Part shown: piece after piece, positions 9,826-17,612 of the stretch | Layout of the letters: each line of letters begins with the position of its first letter | Position numbering within the stretch: position 1 is the stretch's first letter | Assembly (NCBI GenBank): GCA_039815465.1 | Contig: JBCBZG010000007.1 | Span: 62,001 to 126,000 of the forward strand | Reading direction: 5' to 3' | Length of the DNA: 64,000 bases | Source of the DNA: Shimia_B sp039815465 | Lineage (GTDB): Bacteria > Pseudomonadota > Alphaproteobacteria > Rhodobacterales > Rhodobacteraceae | The notes under the pieces: model-generated | Told to the model about the DNA's origin: nothing | What the model saw: only the letters and a program-made list of their open reading frames with translations | The model's database searches: none | Program-made: the position numbers and the translations under genes

Positions 9826-10122
9826 ATGGGACTATTCACACGCGACAGGGAAACCGCCCCCTGCACCGTGACCGTGAGCCACCGGTTCGAAGAACTGAGC
9901 GCCCATGTCCGGTTTAACAACGGCGCCGTCGTCCACCCGGGCGACAGCGTGCTCGTCCATGGCGACGAGATCATGGCCGCCTATGGCGAGGTGGTCGAAG
10001 AAACCCGCACCGCCACGATCACACGCGCCTCCTGGCTCGAACGTCTGTGGACGCGCTCCACCGGCGATCTGGAGTTCATGGAGCTCTGCGAGTTTTCGTT
10101 CAGCGAGGAGGTGATGTCATGA
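9826..10122 (+). CDS. Small conserved protein of the puh-acsF operon, function unknown
   Basis: This 98-residue soluble acidic protein lies between puhC and acsF. It has no signal peptide or membrane segment. An AGAGGAG Shine-Dalgarno precedes the ATG, and its stop overlaps the acsF start (ATGA), so it is probably made with the cyclase. The middle (VVHPGDSVLVHGDEIMAAYGEVVEETRTATI) looks like a small beta-rich fold. I do not recognise a characterised family; similar unnamed ORFs occupy this place in related photosynthesis clusters. A role in AcsF function or bacteriochlorophyll delivery is inference from position only. Confidence 0.8.
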   Translation: MGLFTRDRETAPCTVTVSHRFEELSAHVRFNNGAVVHPGDSVLVHGDEIMAAYGEVVEETRTATITRASWLERLWTRSTGDLEFMELCEFSFSEEVMS

Positions 10123-11273
10123 ACGTCCAGAACCCAAAGGGCCTGAACGGCAATCACTCTGATACGTCGCTGCATGGCACAAACGAGGTGCCTGAAGTTA
10201 GCGAGATCGCCAAGCGCGGTGCGGCGAAGACAAACGAGGAAGCGACCGAGATCGCGATGCAGGACACGCTGCTCACGCCGCGGTTCTACACCACCGATTT
10301 CGACGAGATGGACGCGATCAACGTCGAAGGTATCCGCGACGAGTGGGACCCGCTCATCGCTGAGATGAAGGCCGACCCAAACCGCGGGCATTTCAAGAAG
10401 AATGCCGATTGGGACGAGATCGACTGGGACGGTATGGAGCCCAAGCTGAAGGCGGAGTTCATCGACTTCCTGATTTCGTCGTGCACGGCAGAGTTTTCGG
10501 GCTGTGTGCTGTATAAAGAGATGAAGCGCCGGGGCTCGAATGCGGAGATCACGAAGCTCTTTCAGCTGATGGCGCGGGACGAGGCGCGCCATGCGGGCTT
10601 TATCAATGACGCGCTGCGCGAGGCGGGGATCAAGGTGAACCTGGGCTTCCTGACCCAGCAGAAGAAATACACCTATTTCCGGCCGAAGTTCATCTACTAC
10701 GCCACTTATCTTTCCGAAAAGATCGGCTATGCGCGGTATATCACTATTTATCGCCACCTGCAGGCGAACCCCGACAAGCGGTTCCACCCGATCTTCAAGT
10801 GGTTCGAGGAATGGTGCAATGACGAGTTCCGCCACGGCGAGGCCTTCGCGCTGCTCATGAAGACGGACCCAAAGCTGACCTCGGGCGTCAATCGCTGGTG
10901 GATCAAGTTCTTCCTTACCGCGGTCTATTCCACGATGTGGGTGCGCGATCATCAGCGGCCTGCGTTCCACGCGGCACTGGGTGTCGATGAGGAATGGTAC
11001 GGCCAGGAGGTGTTCAAGAAGACCTCGGAGCTGACCAAGCAGATCTTCCCATTTACGCTCGATATCGAGCATCCACGCTGGAAGCCTGCGCTGCGGCGCA
11101 TGGAAGCGGCGTCGCGTCAGGTTGCAGCGGCCAAGAAGCGCGGCGGCGTGGCAGGTTTCTTTGGAAACCTGGCGGGGTCTGCGAAAGCGGCCTCGGCGTT
11201 CCTGTCGCTCTACACCATTCCGGTTGTGCACCACGACGTGCCTGCGACCACGCGTTTGGAGCCGTGCTACTGA
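10119..11273 (+). CDS. acsF: Mg-protoporphyrin IX monomethyl ester oxidative cyclase, aerobic
   Basis: AcsF (384 residues) is the O2-dependent di-iron cyclase that forms ring E, turning Mg-protoporphyrin monomethyl ester into divinyl protochlorophyllide. Two ferritin-like iron-ligand motifs are visible: MARDEARHAGF and NDEFRHGEAF. The internal ATG at 10119 (MNVQNPKG) is chosen over an upstream in-frame codon because it overlaps the previous stop. Presence of AcsF shows that pigment can be made with oxygen, as in aerobic anoxygenic phototrophs; no anaerobic BchE lies in this window. Confidence 0.96.
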   Translation: MNVQNPKGLNGNHSDTSLHGTNEVPEVSEIAKRGAAKTNEEATEIAMQDTLLTPRFYTTDFDEMDAINVEGIRDEWDPLIAEMKADPNRGHFKKNADWDEIDWDGMEPKLKAEFIDFLISSCTAEFSGCVLYKEMKRRGSNAEITKLFQLMARDEARHAGFINDALREAGIKVNLGFLTQQKKYTYFRPKFIYYATYLSEKIGYARYITIYRHLQANPDKRFHPIFKWFEEWCNDEFRHGEAFALLMKTDPKLTSGVNRWWIKFFLTAVYSTMWVRDHQRPAFHAALGVDEEWYGQEVFKKTSELTKQIFPFTLDIEHPRWKPALRRMEAASRQVAAAKKRGGVAGFFGNLAGSAKAASAFLSLYTIPVVHHDVPATTRLEPCY

Positions 11274-11315
11274 TGGGTGATGCGATTTCAGGGGGCGCGC
11301 GCGGCGCGCGCGGTT

Positions 11316-11368
11316 GGGGGGCTTTGCCCCCCTCGCCCCCCCAAAGTATTTGTGGACGAAAGAAAGGG
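11316..11368 (+). repeat. Repeat family A, copy 2, supplying the puhE ribosome-binding region
   Basis: A 7-bp G/C hairpin (GGGGGGC, loop TTT, GCCCCCC at 11316-11332) is followed by a C-run and the family A tail with one change (GTATTTGTGGACGAAAGAAA). The end of the tail, GAAAGGG, lies about 6 nt before the puhE GTG. A GCGCGC-rich inverted repeat occurs just upstream at about 11291-11311. Confidence 0.8.
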
Positions 11369-11373
11369 ACGCG

Positions 11374-12195
11374 GTGGGGCAGGCTGTGATCTCTGTCTTT
11401 GTGGCGTTGATGGCGTGGTGGATTGGTACCGGCGTCATTTTGTTGGCCGTCCGGCGGGCGGATTTGGCGGGGCCGCGGGCGCAGCTGTCGCTTGTGTTTT
11501 GGGGATTGCCATTCTTGGCCTTTGGGCTCGTGGGCGTGGCCGTGGCTGCGCAGGATGCAAGCCTTTGGGGGCTTTATGGCGGGTTCTTTGCGGCTTTGGC
11601 GCTGTGGGGCTGGATTGAGCTGTCGTTCATGTCTGGCGTGATCACGGGGCCGAACCGGGGCCCGTTGCGTGCCGGGGCTGAGGGGGCAGAGCGGCTTTGG
11701 GCGGCGTGGTGGGCGGTGGCCTGGCACGAGCTATTGCTACTAGCGGCGTTGATTTATGTGATCTGGGCCGGGACAGGGGCGGTGAATGCCATGGCGCCCT
11801 GGACCTTTGGGATCCTTTACGGCGCGCGGGTGCTCGCGAAGTTGAACCTGTTTCTCGGCGTGCCCGGCATCAATCTTGAGGCCGTGCCGCGGACGCTCGC
11901 GCATATCCCGTCTTACTTTCGGCAGGGCGATCCGTCCTGGCTGTTTCCACTCACCATCATCATCTTGTCCATCGCAACCGCGCTCTGGGTCTCCCGGTTG
12001 GCTGCTGCCGCCAGCATGGAGGAGGTGGTGACGTTTGGACTGTTGTCCGCGCTCACGGGGCTCGCGCTCATCGAGCACTGGATGATGCTCCTTCCGCTGG
12101 CAGATACGAAGCTTTGGCGCTGGCTCATGCCCGACCGCGATGACCCGCGCCCGGCCCTCAACGGGCCCAGACCCACCCCGCAACGACAAGGATAA
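11374..12195 (+). CDS. puhE: Photosynthetic complex assembly membrane protein PuhE
   Basis: PuhE (273 residues from the GTG at 11374) is an integral membrane protein of the DUF3623 type, found next to acsF/hemA in purple bacteria and affecting reaction-centre or antenna levels. Seven or so hydrophobic segments are visible, with WARVLAKLNLFLGVPGINLE-type family sequence in the middle (here YGARVLAKLNLFLGVPGIN). The frame is open upstream to 11314, but those 20 codons are the family A repeat, so the GTG after GAAAGGG is preferred. Its stop is 3 nt before hemA. Confidence 0.9.
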   Translation: MGQAVISVFVALMAWWIGTGVILLAVRRADLAGPRAQLSLVFWGLPFLAFGLVGVAVAAQDASLWGLYGGFFAALALWGWIELSFMSGVITGPNRGPLRAGAEGAERLWAAWWAVAWHELLLLAALIYVIWAGTGAVNAMAPWTFGILYGARVLAKLNLFLGVPGINLEAVPRTLAHIPSYFRQGDPSWLFPLTIIILSIATALWVSRLAAAASMEEVVTFGLLSALTGLALIEHWMMLLPLADTKLWRWLMPDRDDPRPALNGPRPTPQRQG

Positions 12196-12198
12196 GCC

Positions 12199-13410
12199 AT
12201 GACCTTTGACGCACTATTCAAGGCAGAGCTGGACACACTTAAGGCGGAGGGGAACTACCGCTATTTCGCAGAGCTTGAACGCTGCTGCGAGAAATTTCCG
12301 AAGGCGGCCAACCATGGCCCCGACGGCATTCGCGACGTCACCGTGTGGTGTTCGAACGACTATCTGGGGATGGGTCAAAACGCGCAGGTGATCGCGGCCA
12401 TGCAGGAGGCCGTTGCGCGCTGCGGCACCGGCGCGGGCGGGACGCGCAATATCTCCGGCACGAACCATGACCACCTGCTCTTGGAACGCGAAGTGGCGGA
12501 CCTGCACGGGAAAGAAGCGGGGCTGCTCTTTACCTCCGGCTATATCTCCAACTGGGCGACGCTCAGCACGCTGGGCTCCAAGATCAAGGATGTCGTGATC
12601 TTTTCCGACAGCCAGAACCACGCGTCGATGATCGAAGGCATCCGGCATTCGAAGGCCGACAAGGTTATCTGGAACCACAACGACCCTGAGGACCTGGATC
12701 GCAAGCTCGCCGCAGTCGGCGACCGGCCCAAGCTCGTGGCGTTCGAGAGCGTCTATTCCATGGATGGCGATATCTGCCCCATGGAAGAGATCGTCGAAGT
12801 CGCCGAAAAGCACGGCGCACTCACCTACCTCGACGAGGTGCACGCGGTGGGCATGTATGGCCCGCGCGGTGGCGGCGTGAGCGAAGAACGCGGGCTCGCG
12901 CATCGGATCGACATCATCGAAGGCACGCTGGGTAAGGCATTTGGCTGCGTCGGCGGCTATATCACCGGGTCTGCGGCCATGTGTGACTTCATCCGGTCCT
13001 TTGCGTCGGGCTTCATCTTTACCACGGCTCTGCCACCTGCAGTGGCGGCAGCCGCGCGGACATCCATCGCTCACCTGAAAGTGAGCCCATTTGAACGCGA
13101 GGGCCAAAAGCGCCAAGTTGCCCGTCTTCGCGCAGGGTTAGACCGCGCAGGCATCCCGCATATGTGGAACGAAAGCCACATCGTGCCCGTCATCATCGGA
13201 GACCCGGTTAAAACCCGCATGCTCAGTGACTACCTGATGGAGCAGTTCGCGATCTACGTGCAGCCGATCAACTACCCGACGGTGCCCAAGGGAACGGAGC
13301 GTTTGCGCTTTACCCCCTCACCGCTGCATTCGGATGACGAGATCGACCGGCTTGTCGGTGCGCTCAGCCATCTGTGGCAACAATGCGCCCTTGCGCATGC
13401 TGTCGCTTAG
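12199..13410 (+). CDS. hemA: 5-aminolevulinate synthase
   Basis: This 403-residue PLP enzyme condenses glycine and succinyl-CoA to 5-aminolevulinate, the first step of the tetrapyrrole pathway in alphaproteobacteria. The PLP lysine is K246 (EGTLGKAFGCVGGY), and the cofactor-contacting LDEVHAVG segment is at 211-218. The glycine-rich GTGAGGTRNISGTNHDHLLLE block is typical. Placement after puhE puts precursor supply with the pigment genes and just before the cobalamin operon. Confidence 0.96.
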   Translation: MTFDALFKAELDTLKAEGNYRYFAELERCCEKFPKAANHGPDGIRDVTVWCSNDYLGMGQNAQVIAAMQEAVARCGTGAGGTRNISGTNHDHLLLEREVADLHGKEAGLLFTSGYISNWATLSTLGSKIKDVVIFSDSQNHASMIEGIRHSKADKVIWNHNDPEDLDRKLAAVGDRPKLVAFESVYSMDGDICPMEEIVEVAEKHGALTYLDEVHAVGMYGPRGGGVSEERGLAHRIDIIEGTLGKAFGCVGGYITGSAAMCDFIRSFASGFIFTTALPPAVAAAARTSIAHLKVSPFEREGQKRQVARLRAGLDRAGIPHMWNESHIVPVIIGDPVKTRMLSDYLMEQFAIYVQPINYPTVPKGTERLRFTPSPLHSDDEIDRLVGALSHLWQQCALAHAVA

Positions 13411-13495
13411 GACGCTGCGGAAAAAAAGCAAGCTCGGGGGTTTACGAATGGGCCAGCACACCTAGCTCGCCTAACGGAATACAAAGGAGTACGAA

Positions 13496-14002
13496 ATGAA
13501 ACTCACACGTCGTGAACAGCTCGCCCTGATGGGTGGCGCACTGACCGCAACAGCTGTGCCCGCGCTCGTGAGCGCTGAGAGCCACGCAGAGGGTCCGATG
13601 ACCCACGAAGTTCAGATGCTCAACCAAGATCCGGAAAGCTCCAGAGAGCGCCAGGTCTTCTACCCTGCCGTCGTGCGCGCAATGCCAGGCGACACGATCA
13701 AGTTCGTTGCGACCGACCGTGGCCACAATGCCCAGTCCAACGACAAGTGGATGCCAGATGGCGGGACCGAGTGGAAAGGCACGATCAACGAAGAGGTCGA
13801 AGTGACCATCGACGTCGAAGGCGCCTATATGTACGAGTGCCAGCCGCACTCCTCCGCTGGGATGATCGGCCTGATCCTCGTGGGTGACGTGTCCGCCAAC
13901 TACGAGGACCTGAAAAAGGAACGCTTCCGCGGTAAAGCCCGCCAGCGCGCCCAGGCTTACTTTGAGCTGGCCGACAAGATGCTGGCCGACGAAAGCGCCT
14001 AA
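13496..14002 (+). CDS. Pseudoazurin, type 1 blue copper protein
   Basis: This 168-residue protein is a cupredoxin that carries single electrons in the periplasm. A Tat-like signal (RREQLALMGG... VSA) precedes the mature domain. The four copper ligands are visible: H77 (RGHNAQ), C115 (YECQPH), H118 and M123 (SSAGM). The C-terminal helix pair (KARQRAQAYFELADKML) matches pseudoazurins. An AAAGGAG site lies upstream. No nitrite or N2O reductase is near; its position right after the photosynthesis genes makes a role in electron supply to the reaction centre or a terminal reductase possible. Confidence 0.93.
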   Translation: MKLTRREQLALMGGALTATAVPALVSAESHAEGPMTHEVQMLNQDPESSRERQVFYPAVVRAMPGDTIKFVATDRGHNAQSNDKWMPDGGTEWKGTINEEVEVTIDVEGAYMYECQPHSSAGMIGLILVGDVSANYEDLKKERFRGKARQRAQAYFELADKMLADESA

Positions 14003-14025
14003 GCACTGTCAGATACCTAAAGAAG

Positions 14026-14049
14026 CGGGGGCCAGTTGCCCCCGTTTTT
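14026..14049 (+). terminator. Rho-independent terminator after pseudoazurin
   Basis: A perfect 7-bp stem CGGGGGC / GCCCCCG with loop CAGTT is followed by TTTTT, 24 nt after the pseudoazurin stop. It ends the plus-strand unit before a convergent gene. Confidence 0.88.
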
Positions 14050-14094
14050 CGTTTCAGTTGCGTTTCGGAAGCGGTAGCGCGAGCGACGCGGGTT

Positions 14095-14697
14095 TTACCA
14101 AAAGCGCCACTTTTCCCAGGATGTCACAGCGTCAAGCGTCAGCGGCGCGTCCGGCCCAGCCACCACCGTGGCGTGGGAGATTTCGCGGCCTTCCAAGAAC
14201 TCCGTCACCTCAATCTCCGCCTCGGTGGGAAAGTCGATCTCCACCGTGCCGTGGCCTTCGACCTCCCACGCGATGAAGCCCGCGTAGGTGGACAAGACGC
14301 CCAGATCAAAGCGCGCGTTGGGGTCGGTGACATTGCAAACCGCCATGGCGATCCAGCCGTCGATGGGGTCGTTGAAATCGACGGGGATGCTGTCGGGATG
14401 GACCATCATCGACATCGCCTCCACCAAGGCGCTGTGGCCTGCCACGCGCATCTCCACCTCCGACCAAAGCTCGTCTCCGTGATGGAACGTGCCAGCCTGA
14501 AAGGGCGCAATGTCGACGCGCCCGTCAGCGTCGAGGAACCCGGTGGGGAAGGGTGCGAGCAGGGATTCGGTATCCGCGGTCGCGAATCTTACAAAAAGCT
14601 CCACCCCGCGGTCGCTGCGATCCACGATCAGCGACAGGTCCGCGGCAGTGGCGGGAAGGGCCATGAGGGCGGCCAGGCAGGTGGCGGCGACACGCAT
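14095..14697 (-). CDS. Exported protein of unknown function
   Basis: The protein from the internal ATG at 14697 is 200 residues and starts with a clear Sec signal (MRVAATCLAALMALPATAA). That is why this start is preferred to an upstream in-frame codon at 14964, which would add arginine-rich sequence over the cobH leader. The mature part is acidic (VDIAPFQAGTFHHGDELWSEVEMRV, FPTEAEIEVTEFLEGREI), with no membrane segment or recognised catalytic motif. I do not recognise the family. It converges on the pseudoazurin gene and diverges from cobH. Confidence 0.7.
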   Translation of the reverse strand: MRVAATCLAALMALPATAADLSLIVDRSDRGVELFVRFATADTESLLAPFPTGFLDADGRVDIAPFQAGTFHHGDELWSEVEMRVAGHSALVEAMSMMVHPDSIPVDFNDPIDGWIAMAVCNVTDPNARFDLGVLSTYAGFIAWEVEGHGTVEIDFPTEAEIEVTEFLEGREISHATVVAGPDAPLTLDAVTSWEKWRFW

Positions 14698-14942
14698 GGG
14701 GCAAAGATAGACAGTTTCCCCCGCGCGACAATGTCTGGGTGCGCACCTCTCGCGCCGCTGTGATACGCGAACTTGCGATTGCCCGCGCCCGCGAACGCGC
14801 CTAAGAGCGCGGAGACGAGGTTTTACACCCGAACGGAGAGCCCGCGCCGCGCTGACCCAGACCGGGGGCACGGCAGGCTGCGTCACAGCGCGCCCGGTGA
14901 CCCGGGCCTGCGACGGGTATGGAAAGGACGAGCCAGACGCCC

Positions 14943-15593
14943 ATGCCCCCACCCATGCGGCCATATGAAAAAGACCCTGCCGCGATCTACGCGCAGAGCT
15001 TTGGCATCGTGCGCGCCGAGGCGCGGCTGGGGCGGTTCCCGGACGGGATGGACACGCTCGTGACGCGGCTGATCCACGCCTGCGGCATGGTGGAAATCGC
15101 GGACCGTCTGGATTTTTCGGCGGATGCCTATGCGGCGGGGCAGGCGGCCATGGCTGCGGGCGCGCCGGTGCTGTGTGACTGCGAGATGGTCCGCGCGGGC
15201 ATCATCCGCCGCAGCCTGCCCGCGGATAACCCGCTGATCGTGACGCTGAATGATCCGTCCGTGCCTGATCTGGCCCGGGAGCTTGGCACGACGCGGAGCG
15301 CTGCGGCGGTGGAGCTGTGGCGGCCCCACATGGACGGCGCCGTGGTGGCGATTGGCAATGCGCCCACGGCGCTCTTTCACCTGCTAGAAGCGCTCGACGC
15401 TGGTGCACCGCGCCCGGCAGTGATCCTGGGCCTGCCGGTGGGATTTGTAGGCGCCGCAGAAGCAAAGGCGGAGCTCGCCGCGAACCCCCGTGGTGTGCCG
15501 TTCCTTGCGCTGCGCGGGCGGCGGGGCGGCTCGGCCATGGCCTCTGCGGCGGTGAACGCCCTGTCTGCGGGCCTCGGGGGTGGTGTCGCATGA
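14943..15593 (+). CDS. cobH: Precorrin-8X methylmutase
   Basis: CobH/CbiC moves the methyl group from C11 to C12 of precorrin-8X to give hydrogenobyrinate. Family blocks seen include RLIHACGMVEIADRLDF, PVLCDCEMVRAGI and AVVAIGNAPTALFHLLE with GLPVGFVGAAEAK. In-frame ATGs at 14919, 14943 and 14955 compete; 14943 is chosen because GGAAAGGA lies at 14920-14927, though spacing is long. The protein begins the cob run and its stop overlaps cobL. Confidence 0.93.
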   Translation: MPPPMRPYEKDPAAIYAQSFGIVRAEARLGRFPDGMDTLVTRLIHACGMVEIADRLDFSADAYAAGQAAMAAGAPVLCDCEMVRAGIIRRSLPADNPLIVTLNDPSVPDLARELGTTRSAAAVELWRPHMDGAVVAIGNAPTALFHLLEALDAGAPRPAVILGLPVGFVGAAEAKAELAANPRGVPFLALRGRRGGSAMASAAVNALSAGLGGGVA

Positions 15594-16792
15594 GCGCGGC
15601 CTGGCTCCACGTCGTGGGCATTGGGGAGGACGGCATGGCCGGTCTGACGCCCGCCACCCGCGCCGTGGTGGAGGCTGCGGAGGTGATCATCGGCGGCGAC
15701 CGCCACCATTCGCTGAGCGCCGCCGTGACGGCGGAGCGGATCGCCTGGCCCTCCCCCTTTGACGCGCTGATTTCGACGCTGGACGGGCTGCGCGGGCGAC
15801 GTGTGGTCGTGCTGGCCACCGGTGACCCGCTCTGGTTCTCGGTGGGCGCGCGGATCGGGCGGGAGATGGACCCGGCCCAGATCGTCTACCACCCGCAGGT
15901 GTCGGCCTTTCAGTTGGCGGCAGCGCGGATGGGGTGGTCGATGGCCGATGTCGAACAGCTCACCGTCCACGGCCGCCCGGTGGAGCAGATGATCGCCTTT
16001 ATCCAGCCGGGGCAGAAGCTGCTGATCCTGACGACGGGTGCTGAGACGCCCGGGCAGATCGCCGCCTTCCTAACCGAGCGTGGCTTTGGCGCCTCCGCCA
16101 TGACCGTATTCGCGGCCATGGGCGGCGAGGGCGAGGCGCGGTTTGATGGGACGGCGGCGGGTTGGGACCACACCGTGCCCGACTTCAATACGCTGGCCGT
16201 GGACTGCCAGGCCGACCCCGATGCTGCGCTCTTGCCGCGGGTGCCGGGCCTGCCGGACGAGATGTTCGTGAGCGACGGCACGATGACAAAGCAGGAGGTC
16301 CGTGCGGCGACGCTGGCCAAGCTCATGCCCATGCGCGGCGCGCTTCTGTGGGATATCGGCAGCGGGTGCGGGTCGGTGGCGATCGAATGGATGCGCGCGG
16401 CGCGCTATGCCCGCGCCGTAGGGATCGAACCCCGCGCCGATCGCCGCGCCATGGCCGCCCAAAACGCGCTCGCCCTGGGCGCGCCGCGGTTGGAGCTGAT
16501 CGACGGTGCGGTGCCCGCAGCGCTCGACGGTCTGCCTGCGCCGGACGCCGTGTTTATTGGCGGCGGGCTGAGCGAGGCGGTGTTTGAGGCGGCCTATGAC
16601 GCCCTGCGCCCCCTTGGCCGCATCGTGGCCAATGCGGTGACGCTTGAAAGCGAGGCGGTTCTGATCGCGCTCCATGCCAAGCACGGCGGCACGCTCTGCA
16701 AGCTCAGCGTCCACCGGGCCGAAGCTGTTGGGCCTTACAAGGGCTGGCGCCCGCTGATGCCGGTGACGCAATGGGGGATGATCAAGCGATGA
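15590..16792 (+). CDS. cobL: Precorrin-6Y C5,15-methyltransferase (decarboxylating), CbiE-CbiT fusion
   Basis: CobL (400 residues) methylates C5 and C15 of precorrin-6B and decarboxylates the C12 acetate. The N-terminal CbiE half carries the tetrapyrrole methylase opening (VVGIGEDGMAGLTPATR) and ATGDPLWFS. The C-terminal CbiT half carries a SAM motif (LLWDIGSGCGSVAIEW) and FIGGGLSE. The ATG at 15590 overlaps the cobH stop by 4 nt, so the longer frame upstream is rejected. Confidence 0.95.
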   Translation: MSAAWLHVVGIGEDGMAGLTPATRAVVEAAEVIIGGDRHHSLSAAVTAERIAWPSPFDALISTLDGLRGRRVVVLATGDPLWFSVGARIGREMDPAQIVYHPQVSAFQLAAARMGWSMADVEQLTVHGRPVEQMIAFIQPGQKLLILTTGAETPGQIAAFLTERGFGASAMTVFAAMGGEGEARFDGTAAGWDHTVPDFNTLAVDCQADPDAALLPRVPGLPDEMFVSDGTMTKQEVRAATLAKLMPMRGALLWDIGSGCGSVAIEWMRAARYARAVGIEPRADRRAMAAQNALALGAPRLELIDGAVPAALDGLPAPDAVFIGGGLSEAVFEAAYDALRPLGRIVANAVTLESEAVLIALHAKHGGTLCKLSVHRAEAVGPYKGWRPLMPVTQWGMIKR

Positions 16793-16839
16793 GAGCGCGG
16801 CGCGTTAGGACAGGGTGTCTTGGCGGCGATGGCGGGCCC

Positions 16840-16908
16840 GCCCACCTCCCCCTCATGCTCGCGCATTCGGCCAAAGGGGGCGCGCGCCTTCGGCGCGCGG
16901 GGCGCCGG
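16840..16908. other. GC-rich hairpin region between cobL and cobI
   Basis: The roughly 118-nt gap between cobL and cobI holds no gene. A 7-bp stem CGCGCGC / GCGCGCG with loop CTTCG lies around 16881-16899, next to a G-run. It resembles the GCGCGC-rich palindrome before puhE and, like it, lies inside an operon. Confidence 0.5.
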
Positions 16909-16910
16909 TT

Positions 16911-17612
16911 GTGAGCGGTGTACTGTATGGCGTGGGGCTGGGCCCGGGGGATCCCGAGCTTGTGACGCTCAAAGCCGCGCGGCTGATCGCGGCGGCGCCT
17001 GTGATCGCGTACCCAACGCTGGCCGGCGCGGCGAGCTTTGCGCGTTCCATCGCGGCGGAGCTTATCCCCGCGGGCGCGCAGGAGATCGTGATGGATGTGC
17101 CCATGTCCGTCGACCGCGCCCCAGCGCAGCGGGCCTATGACGCGGGCGCCGCGCAGATCGCGGATGCGCTCGCCGCGGGTCAGGATGTGGTCTGCCTGTG
17201 CGAAGGGGACCCGTTCTTTTACGGCTCTTTCATGTATATCTTTGCCCGCCTCGCGGACCGGTTCGAGGTCGAGATTGTCCCGGGCGTCACCAGCGTCACC
17301 GCCTGCGCGGCGCGCGCGCGTATGCCGCTCGCCGCCCGCAATGAGCGGGTCACTGTCCTGCCCGGTCCCTTACCCGAGGCCGAGCTGCGCGAGCGCATCG
17401 AGGGGGCCGAAAGCGTGGCGATCATGAAGGTCGGGCGCCACCTGGCCAAAATCCGCGGCATCATCGACGCGCTGGGCTACCTCAGCGACGCGGTCTATGT
17501 GGAGCGTGCGACGCTCCCGCAGGAGGTCGTGTGCCCGCTGTCCGAGGCGCCGGAGACTGCGCCCTATTTCTCTATGATCCTCCTCACGAAAGGGGCTGAC
17601 CCATGGCTGTAG
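16911..17612 (+). CDS. cobI: Precorrin-2 C20-methyltransferase
   Basis: CobI (233 residues) adds a methyl at C20 of precorrin-2 and begins the committed corrin branch. The tetrapyrrole methylase motifs are LYGVGLGPGDPELVTLKA at the N-terminus, CLCEGDPFFYGSF and EIVPGVTSVTACAA. A GTG at 16911 is preferred because family proteins begin just before the YGVGLGPGDPE motif; the open frame upstream is hairpin sequence. No strong Shine-Dalgarno is visible. It overlaps the next gene by 10 nt. Confidence 0.92.
   Translation: MSGVLYGVGLGPGDPELVTLKAARLIAAAPVIAYPTLAGAASFARSIAAELIPAGAQEIVMDVPMSVDRAPAQRAYDAGAAQIADALAAGQDVVCLCEGDPFFYGSFMYIFARLADRFEVEIVPGVTSVTACAARARMPLAARNERVTVLPGPLPEAELRERIEGAESVAIMKVGRHLAKIRGIIDALGYLSDAVYVERATLPQEVVCPLSEAPETAPYFSMILLTKGADPWL

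Noticed and set aside
9981..11438. 485-codon minus-strand frame over acsF
   Set aside because: It overlaps the certain acsF gene and shows no recognisable domain.
14698..14942. Possible cobalamin riboswitch before cobH
   Set aside because: I looked for the B12 box and the conserved core on both strands and did not find them; the stretch is just GC-rich.
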